Positions 1 through 7,227 of a stretch of 17,425 nt of DNA are shown piece after piece; position 1 is the stretch's first letter; every line of letters begins with the position of its first letter. This DNA comes from JBNKWA01 sp050299555. GTDB lineage: Bacteria; Pseudomonadota; Alphaproteobacteria; Rhodobacterales; Rhodobacteraceae. The notes under the pieces are model-generated. The model worked only from the letters and a program-made list of their open reading frames with translations. It searched no databases and was not told the DNA's origin. The stretch is from assembly GCA_050299555.1 (NCBI GenBank), contig JBNKWA010000020.1:1-17425 (forward strand). Direction: 5' to 3'. The translations under genes and the position numbers were made by a program.

Positions 1-58
1 CGCTCCCCGCCCACCCACCCTCGCGCCCGGGCGCGATTGGGACGTTCGACTCGCCAAA

Positions 59-95
59 GCACGTGTGGCGGCCTCGGCTGTCGGCCGCCACGTGC
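59..95. repeat. Imperfect inverted repeat (hairpin)
   Basis: The left arm at 59-73 (GCACGTGTGGCGGCC) pairs with the right arm at 83-95 (GGCCGCCACGTGC). This gives 13 base pairs with a 2-nt bulge (GT at 65-66) and a 9-nt loop. No T-run follows on either strand, so a classic intrinsic terminator is not supported. Its role is unknown. Confidence 0.5.
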
Positions 96-505
96 ACCGG
101 TCCGGCTTGGGGTGGCGGGTTGCGCAAGGACCGCCGGCCGGGCCGGCGCGCCGGGTGGTGAACGATCCAGGGGCGCTGTAGCCGACACGGATCCGCGAAG
201 CGCCGGGCGGCTGTCGACTTTGCAACCAACCCGACCGCCGCCTGACCAAGCCTCCTGCTTGGCTGGCGATGAGCGATGGGTTCGATCCGCCCACCCTCAC
301 CCAAGGCCGAACCCTGGGATCGGACCAAGTGAGACCGCCCGGCCCGCCGCACTCCCGGGCAGGCGGCGAACGCTTGGCGCAGGTCGGGCTCGGCAGCCGG
401 TTCCCAGGGCCCGGGCCCCCTGGCATTGCGGTCGACTCACCCGGAGTGCGTGATCCAAGAAGACCAGGAGCGGAGAAGGTTCCAGCCCCACCGGTTCGTC
501 GCAGG

Positions 506-551
506 CTGGGCAAGGCTGCCCGGAACGCCGCCTGGACCTGGGCAAGGCTGC
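506..551. repeat. 14-bp direct repeat pair
   Basis: CTGGGCAAGGCTGC occurs exactly at 506-519 and again at 538-551, a 32-bp period (about three helical turns). The copies lie in the gene-free left flank. This could be a protein-binding pair, a small duplication or chance; nothing nearby settles it. Confidence 0.5.
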
Positions 552-594
552 GCGTCAGGCCAGAAAGAGCTTGGTCCGGGGTCGCCCGAACCCG

Positions 595-614
595 AGACCA
601 CCGGCCGGTGGTCT
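595..614. terminator. 20-bp perfect palindrome, possible terminator
   Basis: The bases from 595 (AGACCACC) through GGCC to 614 (GGTGGTCT) form a perfect 20-bp palindrome, about 40 bp downstream of the stop codon of the minus-strand CAP-domain gene. As RNA it would fold with an 8-bp stem and a 4-nt GGCC loop. No U-run follows, so termination is only a guess from position; a symmetric protein-binding site is the alternative. Confidence 0.35.
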
Positions 615-653
615 GCCGGCCGCCGCCCGCAAACGCGGCGATCCTTCACGCGC

Positions 654-1298
654 TCAGTTGGCGAAATCCTGGGTCAGGTAGACATCGCCGCAGGTCGAGG
701 TCCGGGTATCCACGCCCATGCCGCTGCCGATGCGGCTGAACCGGCGGTCGAGGATGTTCCTGCGGTGCGCCGGTGAGTTCATCCATTGCGCCACCGCCGC
801 CTGCGCCAGCGACGCGTAGCTGTGGCGGGGCACCTGGTCGCCCGAGCCGGCATAATAGAACACGCAGCGCCCGCCGGTCTTGGCCGAGATCATCCGGTTG
901 TTGATGGCGTAGACGTAGTTCTTGGCAATGTTCTCGGCCACCGCGCGCCATTTGATCCGGGCCGCGGCAAGGCGCTTGTTCATCGTCTCGTAGCCGGCCT
1001 TGGGGATGCGGTGCGAAAACACCCGCGTCCGCGCCATCCCCTCGCTATGGCCGGCCGCCATGCTGACCAGCCGGCTGTCGGACTGGAACGGCGCCCGGCC
1101 ATTGCGGCAGCGCTCGATATTGATGAAATGCAGCACCGCCTCGTTGAACAGCGTCTGGTTCGGCCGGCTGACATTGATCGCCGCCTTGTGGGCGGTCGTC
1201 AGTTGCGGCGCCGTGCAGGCGGCAGCGCTACCCGCCCCGCCAACGGCGGCAGCCAGAACCAGGAAAAAGATTGCCCCCGCAGCACCTTGCCACGTCAT
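654..1298 (-). CDS. Secreted CAP-domain (SCP/PR-1-like) protein
   Basis: This 214-residue protein starts with a hydrophobic signal peptide (about residues 5-27, ending near AAAC), so export is expected. From about residue 52 it matches the CAP (cysteine-rich secretory/PR-1) fold. Visible marks are AAGHSEGMA with H84, FSH with H96, AENIA with E122, and WMNSPAHRRNIL with H178 followed by FSRIGSGMG. These include the His and Glu residues that line the CAP cavity. Four cysteines (28, 64, 145, 203) in an exported protein could form two disulfides. The ATG at 1298 has an AGAGGGG-type Shine-Dalgarno just upstream. It lies 31 bp after nadA on the same strand and is probably co-transcribed, although no functional link is evident. 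Bacterial CAP proteins have varied and mostly unproven roles, so the fold is secure and the function is not. Confidence 0.85.
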   Translation of the reverse strand: MTWQGAAGAIFFLVLAAAVGGAGSAAACTAPQLTTAHKAAINVSRPNQTLFNEAVLHFINIERCRNGRAPFQSDSRLVSMAAGHSEGMARTRVFSHRIPKAGYETMNKRLAAARIKWRAVAENIAKNYVYAINNRMISAKTGGRCVFYYAGSGDQVPRHSYASLAQAAVAQWMNSPAHRRNILDRRFSRIGSGMGVDTRTSTCGDVYLTQDFAN

Positions 1299-1329
1299 CC
1301 ACCACCCCTCTTTGACCGCCGCGCCGGCA

Positions 1330-2388
1330 TCAATCCTGGCGGTTGATCGCGATCATGCGATCGAGCGCCGCCCGGGCCGGATCCAGCAGGTCCGCGTCCA
1401 CACCCACTTCCTCGGTCCCCGTGTGCAGCGACCACAGGATGTTCTCCAGCGTGATTCGCTTCATGTGAGGACAGATATTGCATGGGCGTATAAATTCGGT
1501 TTCGGGCAATTCTGCGGCCACGTTGTCCGACATCGAGCACTCGGTGACCATGACCACCTTCTCGGGGCGGTTCTTCTTCACCCAGGCGATCATGCCGGCG
1601 GTGGAGCCCGAGAAATCCGCCTCTTCCAGCACCGCCGGCGGGCATTCGGGATGGGCGATGATGGTGACGCCGGGATTGTCCTCGCGGAACTGGCGCAACT
1701 CCTCGGGCGTGAACTGCTCATGAACGATGCAGGCGCCCTCCCAGTAGACGATGCGCTTCTTCGACTGCTTGGCGACGTTCTGCGCCAGGTATCCGTCCGG
1801 CGTCATGATCACCGTGTCGCCCGGCTGCGCCTCGACCACCTGCAGCGCGTTCGACGAGGTGCAGCAGACGTCCGACGCCGCCTTCACCGCCGCTGATGTA
1901 TTGACGTAGCTCACCACCTTGGCGCCGGGATACTGGGCCCGCATGCCGGCGATGTCCTGCGGCGTGATCGATGAGGCCAGCGAGCAGCCGGCGCGGCTGT
2001 CGGGGATAAGGACCCGCTTGTCGGGGTTCAGGATCTTCGAGGTCTCGGCCATGAAATGGACGCCGCATTGCAGGATCGTCGTCTGGCTGACCCTGGTCGC
2101 CTCGATGGCAAGCTGCAGGCTGTCGCCCGAGACGTCGGCCACGCCGTGAAAGATCTCCGGCGTCATGTAGTTGTGGGCCAGGATAACCGTGTCGGTCTCC
2201 GCCTTCAGCCGGTTGATCGCCCGCACATAGGGCGCGTGCAGCATCCAGTCGGGCTCGGGGATGACAGTCTTCACCCGCGCATAGATGTCGGCGGTCTCGC
2301 GCATCGCGGCATCGGACGGCGCCAGGTCGAACTTCGCCTCAAGCTCCGTCCGGGCGGCCTCGCGCGGCATGTCGGCATTGATGAACAA
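1330..2388 (-). CDS. nadA: Quinolinate synthase NadA
   Basis: NadA condenses iminoaspartate (made by NadB) with dihydroxyacetone phosphate to quinolinate in de novo NAD synthesis, using an oxygen-sensitive [4Fe-4S] cluster. The 352-residue product shows the family's blocks: ILAHNYMTPEI, DVSGDSLQLA, QCGVHFMAETSKIL, DVCCTSSNA, WEGACIVHE, HPECP, GSTAGMI and CNICPHMKRI. By comparison with the family the cluster ligands should be C108, C220 and C306. The longest reading starts at a TTG at 2388. A GGAG lies 11 nt upstream and an AGGGG only about 3 nt upstream. An in-frame ATG at 2370 would give 346 residues but has no good Shine-Dalgarno, so the start is uncertain. No nadB or nadC is in the window. 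A -35-like TTGACT at 2455-2450 may serve this gene. Confidence 0.95.
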   Translation of the reverse strand: MFINADMPREAARTELEAKFDLAPSDAAMRETADIYARVKTVIPEPDWMLHAPYVRAINRLKAETDTVILAHNYMTPEIFHGVADVSGDSLQLAIEATRVSQTTILQCGVHFMAETSKILNPDKRVLIPDSRAGCSLASSITPQDIAGMRAQYPGAKVVSYVNTSAAVKAASDVCCTSSNALQVVEAQPGDTVIMTPDGYLAQNVAKQSKKRIVYWEGACIVHEQFTPEELRQFREDNPGVTIIAHPECPPAVLEEADFSGSTAGMIAWVKKNRPEKVVMVTECSMSDNVAAELPETEFIRPCNICPHMKRITLENILWSLHTGTEEVGVDADLLDPARAALDRMIAINRQD

Positions 2389-2408
2389 GGGCCCCTGCGC
2401 CTCCGGCT

Positions 2409-2455
2409 ATGTGGCATTCACAAAGGTAAATGTGGCGCTCTGCGCGGCGAGTCAA
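2409..2455 (-). promoter_or_regulatory. Possible nadA promoter/operator region
   Basis: Within the 183-bp gap between divergent nadA and folB, ATGTGGC occurs at 2409-2415 and again at 2430-2436, exactly 21 bp apart (two helical turns). Read toward nadA, a good -35-like TTGACT (2455-2450) precedes the repeats, but the -10 position (CATTTA) is weak. The repeats would overlap the -10 and start region, which suits a repressor. No known NAD regulator site was matched. Confidence 0.3.
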
Positions 2456-2571
2456 CCAAAGCGTGGGCAGCCGTTTTTGTTGGGCGCAAGGTCGCCCGCC
2501 GGCTTGCGGCCGCCGGATGGGCGGGGCTAGGTGGAACCGGGCACAGGCTCGGACCGGGGCCAGGGGGACGC

Positions 2572-3537
2572 ATGGACGAGACCGCAATCGCATTCGACCG
2601 GCCGCTGGCGCGTTCGGTGGCCACCGCGGGGCCGGCACCGCTGGACCGGATTGCGGTGCGCGACTTCGTCCGCAAGGTCGAGATCGGCGCCTTCAAGGAA
2701 GAGCGCGGCCGCCGCCAGCGGGTGCGTTTCAACGTGGTGCTCGAAGTGCTGCCGGCCGGCCACATGGCCGAGGACGACGTCGACGGCATCGTCTCCTACG
2801 ACATGATCACCGAGGCGATCGAGGGCGAACTGGCTCGCGAGCGGGTGAACCTGCTCGAAACCGTGGCCGAGCGCATCGCCGCCCACTGCCTCGCGCACCC
2901 GCGCACCGTCCGCGCCTTCGTGCGGGTGGAAAAGCTCGACCGCATCCCCGGCGCGCTGGGGGTGGAGATCGTGCGGGTGCGCGGCGCCCGCCCGCCCGAG
3001 GCCAAGGGCGGGGTGGCGGGGCAGGCGGCCGAGGTGCCCCACCCGACGATCCTCTATCTGTCCAATGCGGTGCTGGGCGGCCCGGCGCTGGGCCGCTGGA
3101 TCGACATGGCGGCCCGCCATCCGCACCCGGTGATCATCTGCACCCCGCCGCTGCCCGGCTTCGCCGCCGTGGCCAAGGGCTGGCCCGGCCGGCGCATCGC
3201 GCTTCTGTCCATGGAGCAGAATGCCTGGCGGCTGGCCTCCCGCGACGACCGCTGCCTGGTGGTCGAGACCCGCACCGAGTTCGATTATGCCATGAAGCAT
3301 GGTCAGCTTTCGGTCTGGGCGCCGATGAAGATCGTCATGGACGCGGTCGAAAAGCCGGCCTTCGCCGCCGACGACCCCGAGGCGCTGGCGGGCGAACTGG
3401 CGCACTGGTTCGCGGCCGAGCTCGGCGCCCGCGGCCTGGTGGTCGCCGGTCCCGGGCCACAGCCGCCAGCCGCGCGCTCGGGCAACAGCACGCCGGTGCT
3501 TTCCTTCGCGGCGGAGGATGGCTACCTTCCAGCCTGA
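2572..3537 (+). CDS. folB: Dihydroneopterin aldolase with extra C-terminal domain
   Basis: FolB converts 7,8-dihydroneopterin to 6-hydroxymethyl-dihydropterin and glycolaldehyde in folate synthesis. Residues about 24-138 form the aldolase domain: IGAFKEERGRRQRVRFNV, SYDMITEAIE (Y76), LLETVAERIA (E96) and the catalytic lysine in VEKLDRIPGALGVEI (K121). Usual FolB is about 120 residues. Here 321 residues are encoded, and the remaining ~180 form a separate domain with conserved-looking segments (LYLSNAVLGG, IALLSMEQNAWRLA, VVETRTEFDYAMK, SVWAPMKIVMDAV) that I cannot assign to a named family. From memory, long FolB forms of this kind occur in Rhodobacterales. The ATG at 2572 has AGGGGGA just upstream. 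The gene heads the cluster that contains folP and glmM. Confidence 0.9.
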   Translation: MDETAIAFDRPLARSVATAGPAPLDRIAVRDFVRKVEIGAFKEERGRRQRVRFNVVLEVLPAGHMAEDDVDGIVSYDMITEAIEGELARERVNLLETVAERIAAHCLAHPRTVRAFVRVEKLDRIPGALGVEIVRVRGARPPEAKGGVAGQAAEVPHPTILYLSNAVLGGPALGRWIDMAARHPHPVIICTPPLPGFAAVAKGWPGRRIALLSMEQNAWRLASRDDRCLVVETRTEFDYAMKHGQLSVWAPMKIVMDAVEKPAFAADDPEALAGELAHWFAAELGARGLVVAGPGPQPPAARSGNSTPVLSFAAEDGYLPA

Positions 3538-3597
3538 ACCGGAGATCCGCCCGGGCGTCCGCGCCCACCGACCCGCCCAACTGCGAAGGAGGCCTAG

Positions 3598-4146
3598 ATG
3601 GCTGCCCAGCCCCCCGTCTGCGATTTCGGCTGGAAGGCGCCGGAATTCTCGCTGCCCGATACCGACGGCAAGACCTGGGATCTCGCCTCGCTCCGGGGGC
3701 CGCGCGGGCTTCTGATCGTCTTCATCTGCAACCACTGTCCTTACGTGAAGTCCATCGCCGCCAAGCTGGTGCGCGATGGGGCGGCGCTGCAAGAGATGGG
3801 CTTCGGCGTTGCCGCGATCTGCGCCAACGACGCCACCTCGCACCCCGAGGATTCCTACGGCAAGATGGGCGAATTTGCCCGCAGGCACGGCTTTACCTTT
3901 CCCTACCTGCACGATGAAAGCCAGGCTGTGGCAAAGGCTTACGGGGCGGTCTGCACTCCAGATTTCTTCGGCTTCAATGCCCATCTCGAGTTGCAGTATC
4001 GCGGCCGGCTCGACGCGTCCGGCGCCAGCGGCGCCGATGCCCCGTCCGAGCTTGTCCCGGCCATGCGCCGAGTGGCGACAACCGGCAGGGGCCCGGCCGA
4101 GCAGACCGCTTGCATGGGCTGCTCGATCAAGTGGAAGGCGGCCTGA
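3598..4146 (+). CDS. Thioredoxin-like/peroxiredoxin-like (PRX_like1) protein
   Basis: This 182-residue cytoplasmic protein has an AhpC/TSA-type thioredoxin fold: WKAPEFSLPDTDGKTWDLASLRG, then the redox motif CNHCPYVK (C44, C47) after strand LLIVFI, and the cis-proline segment VCTPDFFGF (C119, P121). It ends with C172-MG-C175 before SIKWK, a tail typical of this PRX-like subgroup and possibly a second redox pair. No signal peptide is present. The start at 3598 follows a strong AAGGAGG. It lies 60 bp after folB and 8 bp before the phosphatase gene, so co-transcription is likely. The substrate is unknown; thiol-disulfide exchange or peroxide reduction is inferred from the fold. Fold assignment is firm, function is not. 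Confidence 0.88.
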   Translation: MAAQPPVCDFGWKAPEFSLPDTDGKTWDLASLRGPRGLLIVFICNHCPYVKSIAAKLVRDGAALQEMGFGVAAICANDATSHPEDSYGKMGEFARRHGFTFPYLHDESQAVAKAYGAVCTPDFFGFNAHLELQYRGRLDASGASGADAPSELVPAMRRVATTGRGPAEQTACMGCSIKWKAA

Positions 4147-4154
4147 CCGCGCCG

Positions 4155-4808
4155 ATGGCTCGCATCGTCTTTGACCTCGACGGCACGCTTGTCGACAGCC
4201 TGCCCAGCCTGCACGCCGTGGGTTGCCGCCTGTTGGCTGAACTCGATCGCCCGCCGGTGCCGCTCGACGGCTACCAGCGCTTCGTCGGCCACGGGCTGGC
4301 CTGGCATGTCGAACACCTGCTCAAGACCACGGGCGGCATTCCGGGCGGTGATGCGGATCCGCATGTGGCCCGCTACCGCGCCATCTATGCCGCCGATCCG
4401 GTGGCCGGGACCGAGGCCTATCCCGGTGCCGAAGCCGCCCTGGCCAGGTTGGCGGGGCAGGGGCACCGCCTGGGCGTCTGCACCCAGAAGGACCACGTCA
4501 TGGCCGAGACGGTGCTTCTGGGCACCGGCCTTCTGCCGCATGTCACCGCCATCACCGGCGGTGGCAGCCTGGCCGTGCTCAAGCCTCACCCGGCCATGCT
4601 CTGGCATTGCGCCGATCGGTTGGGGGACGGCCCCGTGATCTTTGTCGGCGACAGTGAAACCGACCGCCTGACGGCCGCCAATGCCGGCGTGCCCTTCGTC
4701 CTGCACGGCGTCGGCTATCACGACGACCCGCCCGCAGCCGACGCCAGCTTCGACGACTTCGCGGCACTGCCCGGCATCGTCGCCCGGCTTCTCGCGCGGG
4801 CGGCATGA
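4155..4808 (+). CDS. gph: HAD-family phosphoglycolate phosphatase
   Basis: This 217-residue haloacid dehalogenase-superfamily hydrolase carries all four HAD motifs: FDLDGTLVDS (nucleophile D7, D9), VCTQK (T110), KPHP (K143) and VGDSETD (D166, D170). The alpha-helical cap lies between motifs I and II. Sequence and length fit phosphoglycolate phosphatase (EC 3.1.3.18), which removes the 2-phosphoglycolate made by RuBisCO oxygenation or DNA-end repair. Related sugar-phosphate phosphatases cannot be excluded. I chose the ATG at 4155, which puts the DLDGT motif at residue 8, as usual. An upstream in-frame ATG at 4110 would overlap the previous gene by 37 bp and add a non-conserved leader. The stop overlaps the folP start as ATGA, so translational coupling is likely. 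Confidence 0.82.
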   Translation: MARIVFDLDGTLVDSLPSLHAVGCRLLAELDRPPVPLDGYQRFVGHGLAWHVEHLLKTTGGIPGGDADPHVARYRAIYAADPVAGTEAYPGAEAALARLAGQGHRLGVCTQKDHVMAETVLLGTGLLPHVTAITGGGSLAVLKPHPAMLWHCADRLGDGPVIFVGDSETDRLTAANAGVPFVLHGVGYHDDPPAADASFDDFAALPGIVARLLARAA

Positions 4809-5830
4809 CCGACGCGTATTACCGCCCGCTGGCCCGCACCGGCAAACCCCGGCCAAAGGGTGCTTTTGTGATCGCCGGCGGCTGGGCCTGGTTCACGGAA
4901 GCCGAGCGTCTGTCCCGCGGCGTGACGTCCGAACTGCTCCCCGCCAGCGAGATCCCCGCCCCCATCCTCGGCCGGATCACTGCGCCCCGCCCGCCCATCG
5001 CCGGCATCGGCTGGGACCAGCCGCGACTCATGGGCATCCTCAACGTCACCCCCGACAGTTTCTCCGATGGCGGGCTCTTCGCCGATACCGCCACCGCCGT
5101 GGCCCATGCCACCGCCATGGCCGCCGAGGGCGCCGACATCATCGACATCGGCGGCGAATCCACCCGCCCGGGGGCCGAGACCGTGCCGGCCGAGGCCGAG
5201 ATCACCCGGGTACGGCCGGTGATCGCCGCCCTTGCCGCCGCGCGGATTGGAGCGCCGCTTTCCATCGATACCCGCAAGCCGGCCGTGGCCCGGGCTGCAC
5301 TCTCTGCCGGCGCGGCCCTTTGGAACGACGTCACCGCTCTCAACTACGACCCGCAAAGCCTTGCCACGGCTGTGGAAACCGGGGCTCTCCTCTGCCTGAT
5401 GCACACCCAGGGCGAGCCGCAGACAATGCAGGCCGACCCGCGCTATTCTGACGTCCTCCTCGACGTCTACGACCACCTCGAGGCCCGCGTCGCCGCGGCC
5501 GAGGCCGCCGGCATCCCGCGCGCTAGGATCATGGTCGATGCCGGCATCGGCTTTGGCAAGACGCAGGAGCACAACCTTGCGCTCCTCCGCGGGCTGACAC
5601 TCTTCCACGGCCTTGGCTGCCCGATCCTTCTCGGCGTTTCCCGCAAGCGCTTCATCGGCACGATCGGCAACGCGCCGCAGGCGGCCGACCGCGCCCCGGG
5701 CTCCATCGCCATCGGGCTCCTGGCGCTTGAGCAGGGGGTGCAGATGCTGCGTGCCCATGATATCTGTGCGACCAAACAGGCGCTGCTGCTGTGGCAGGCG
5801 CTCAGGCAAGTCCCGGACCAACCCGCATGA
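4805..5830 (+). CDS. folP: Dihydropteroate synthase FolP with N-terminal extension
   Basis: FolP joins 6-hydroxymethyl-dihydropterin diphosphate to p-aminobenzoate to give dihydropteroate; it is the sulfonamide target. In the 341-residue product the TIM-barrel signatures are LMGILNVTPDSFSDGG (75-90, N80), IDIGGESTRPG (114-123), SIDTRKP (D155), NDVTAL (N174), MHTQG, DAGIGFGKT (245-252), LLGVSRKRFIG and RAHD (316-319). About 70 residues precede the barrel (AGGWAWFTEAERLSRG and neighbours), which classic FolP of about 280 residues lacks. The start ATG at 4805 overlaps the previous stop as ATGA, and the stop overlaps the glmM start the same way, so the three genes form a coupled unit. FolB, two steps earlier in the pathway, is in the same cluster; folK is not seen. 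Confidence 0.95.
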   Translation: MTDAYYRPLARTGKPRPKGAFVIAGGWAWFTEAERLSRGVTSELLPASEIPAPILGRITAPRPPIAGIGWDQPRLMGILNVTPDSFSDGGLFADTATAVAHATAMAAEGADIIDIGGESTRPGAETVPAEAEITRVRPVIAALAAARIGAPLSIDTRKPAVARAALSAGAALWNDVTALNYDPQSLATAVETGALLCLMHTQGEPQTMQADPRYSDVLLDVYDHLEARVAAAEAAGIPRARIMVDAGIGFGKTQEHNLALLRGLTLFHGLGCPILLGVSRKRFIGTIGNAPQAADRAPGSIAIGLLALEQGVQMLRAHDICATKQALLLWQALRQVPDQPA

Positions 5831-7158
5831 TACGCAAGCTCTTCGGCACCGATGGGGTGCGCGGCAAGGCCAATGCCCACCCGATGACCGCCGAGATGGC
5901 GCTGAAGCTCGGTGCCGCCGCGGGGCTCTACTTCCGCTCCGGCGATCACCGCCACCGGGTGGTGATCGGCAAGGATACCCGCCGCTCCGGCTACATGATC
6001 GAGAACGCGCTCACCGCCGGGCTGACCTCCGTCGGCGCCGACGTGTTCCTGCTCGGGCCGGTCCCCACCCCGGCCGTCGGCATGCTCACCCGCTCCATGC
6101 GGGCCGATCTCGGGGTGATGATCTCCGCCTCCCACAACCCCTATTCCGACAATGGCATCAAGTTCTTCGGCCCCGACGGCTTCAAGCTGTCCGACGAGGC
6201 CGAGGCCCGTATCGAGGCGCTTGTGGGTGACGACACCGCGCTCGGCGACGACATCGGCCGCGCCCACCGCATCGAGGGCGACCGCGCCCGCTACATCGAA
6301 TTCGCCAAGTTCACCTTCCCGCGCCGCCACCGGCTCGACGGGCTCAAGGTGGTTGTCGACTGCGCCAACGGCGCCGCCTACAAGACCGCGCCCGAGGTGC
6401 TGTGGGAACTCGGCGCCCAGGTGATCCCGGTGGGCGTCACTCCCAATGGCTACAACATCAACGACGGCTGCGGCTCCACCGATACCCGGCTCGCGGCCGA
6501 GACCGTGGTCGCCCATGGCGCCGATATCGGCCTGGCGCTCGATGGCGATGCCGACCGAATTATCGTCATCGACGAGACCGGCCAGGTGGCCGATGGCGAC
6601 CAACTCATGGCGCTGATCGCCGGCCTCTGGGCGCGCGAGGGCAAGCTCGCGCAATCGACACTGGTGGCCACGGTGATGTCCAATCTCGGGCTCGAACGCC
6701 ACCTCGGTCAGCAGGGCATCGCGCTGAAGCGCACCGCGGTTGGTGACCGCTACGTGGTCGAGGCGATGCGCAAGGGCGGCTTCAACCTTGGCGGCGAGCA
6801 GTCGGGCCACATCGTCATGACCGATCACGTGACCACCGGCGACGGGCTGATCGCCGGCCTGCAGGTGCTGGCCGCCATGGTCGACGAGGGCAGGCCCGCC
6901 TCGGAGATCACAAGGAACTTCACTCCCGTCCCGCAACTCCTCAAGAACGTGCGCTTTTCCGCTGGTTCCGATCCGCTTTCGACCAGTGCCGTCAAGGCCG
7001 CCATTGCCGCCGGCGAGGCGCGCTTCGGCGAGACAGGAAGGCTGCTCATCCGCAAGTCCGGCACCGAGCCGCTGATCCGGGTCATGGGCGAATGCGAGGA
7101 CGAGGACCTTCTGGCCACCGTCGTCGGCGACATCGCCGAGGCCGTCGCCACCGCCTGA
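5827..7158 (+). CDS. glmM: Phosphoglucosamine mutase GlmM
   Basis: GlmM interconverts glucosamine-6-phosphate and glucosamine-1-phosphate on the way to UDP-GlcNAc, needed for peptidoglycan and lipopolysaccharide. The 443-residue length is normal. It starts with LFGTDGVRG, has the phosphoserine loop ISASHNPYSDNGIKFF with S102, the Mg-binding DGDADR (D239, D241, D243), the sugar-binding GGEQSGH, and the phosphate-binding RKSGTEPLIRVM near the end. All key residues are present. The ATG at 5827 overlaps the folP stop (ATGA). folP followed by glmM is a common bacterial arrangement. Transcription may end in the hairpin cluster at 7228-7303. Confidence 0.97.
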   Translation: MIRKLFGTDGVRGKANAHPMTAEMALKLGAAAGLYFRSGDHRHRVVIGKDTRRSGYMIENALTAGLTSVGADVFLLGPVPTPAVGMLTRSMRADLGVMISASHNPYSDNGIKFFGPDGFKLSDEAEARIEALVGDDTALGDDIGRAHRIEGDRARYIEFAKFTFPRRHRLDGLKVVVDCANGAAYKTAPEVLWELGAQVIPVGVTPNGYNINDGCGSTDTRLAAETVVAHGADIGLALDGDADRIIVIDETGQVADGDQLMALIAGLWAREGKLAQSTLVATVMSNLGLERHLGQQGIALKRTAVGDRYVVEAMRKGGFNLGGEQSGHIVMTDHVTTGDGLIAGLQVLAAMVDEGRPASEITRNFTPVPQLLKNVRFSAGSDPLSTSAVKAAIAAGEARFGETGRLLIRKSGTEPLIRVMGECEDEDLLATVVGDIAEAVATA

Positions 7159-7227
7159 GCGCCAACCCGCGAACCCCGGCGCATCCCGCCGCGCGCCCAG
7201 CCGGGTGGCTCGTCTCTCCCCACGGAC

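Larger units (their letters stand above)
1..653. other. GC-rich region without a supportable gene
   Basis: Several reading frames stay open here on both strands. Their translations are mostly Pro, Arg, Gly and Ala, show no recognisable motif, overlap one another, and none has a good ribosome-binding site. That is what random GC-rich DNA gives. The stretch does hold structure: an imperfect hairpin at 59-95, a 14-bp direct repeat at 506-519 and 538-551, and a 20-bp perfect palindrome at 595-614 just past the end of the CAP-domain gene. I found no tRNA, RNase P RNA, SRP RNA or tmRNA signature. It may be intergenic DNA or a decayed gene; the sequence does not decide. Confidence 0.6.

Noticed and set aside
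275..295. T-arm-like GGGTTCGATCC suggesting a tRNA
   Set aside because: The flanking bases do not form the five-pair T stem around TTCGATC, and no acceptor or anticodon arm can be drawn.
551..580. GTCAGGCCAGAAAGAG-like stretch resembling the SRP RNA core
   Set aside because: The conserved GGAAGCAG side of the SRP loop is missing and no long enclosing helix is visible.
37..776. Three overlapping plus-strand open frames in the left flank
   Set aside because: They overlap in different frames, have Arg/Pro/Gly-rich translations without motifs, lack ribosome-binding sites, and the last runs into the antisense of the CAP-domain gene.
2527..3984. Long antisense frame (485 codons) opposite folB and the thioredoxin-like gene
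   Set aside because: The plus strand encodes clear FolB and PRX motifs; the antisense frame is the expected mirror of GC-rich codon use and shows no family motif.
4110..4154. Upstream ATG for the phosphatase gene
   Set aside because: It would add 15 non-conserved residues and overlap the previous gene by 37 bp; the ATG at 4155 puts the DLDGT motif at the usual place.
5467..6936. 489-codon minus-strand frame opposite folP and glmM
   Set aside because: A shadow of two fully recognised genes.
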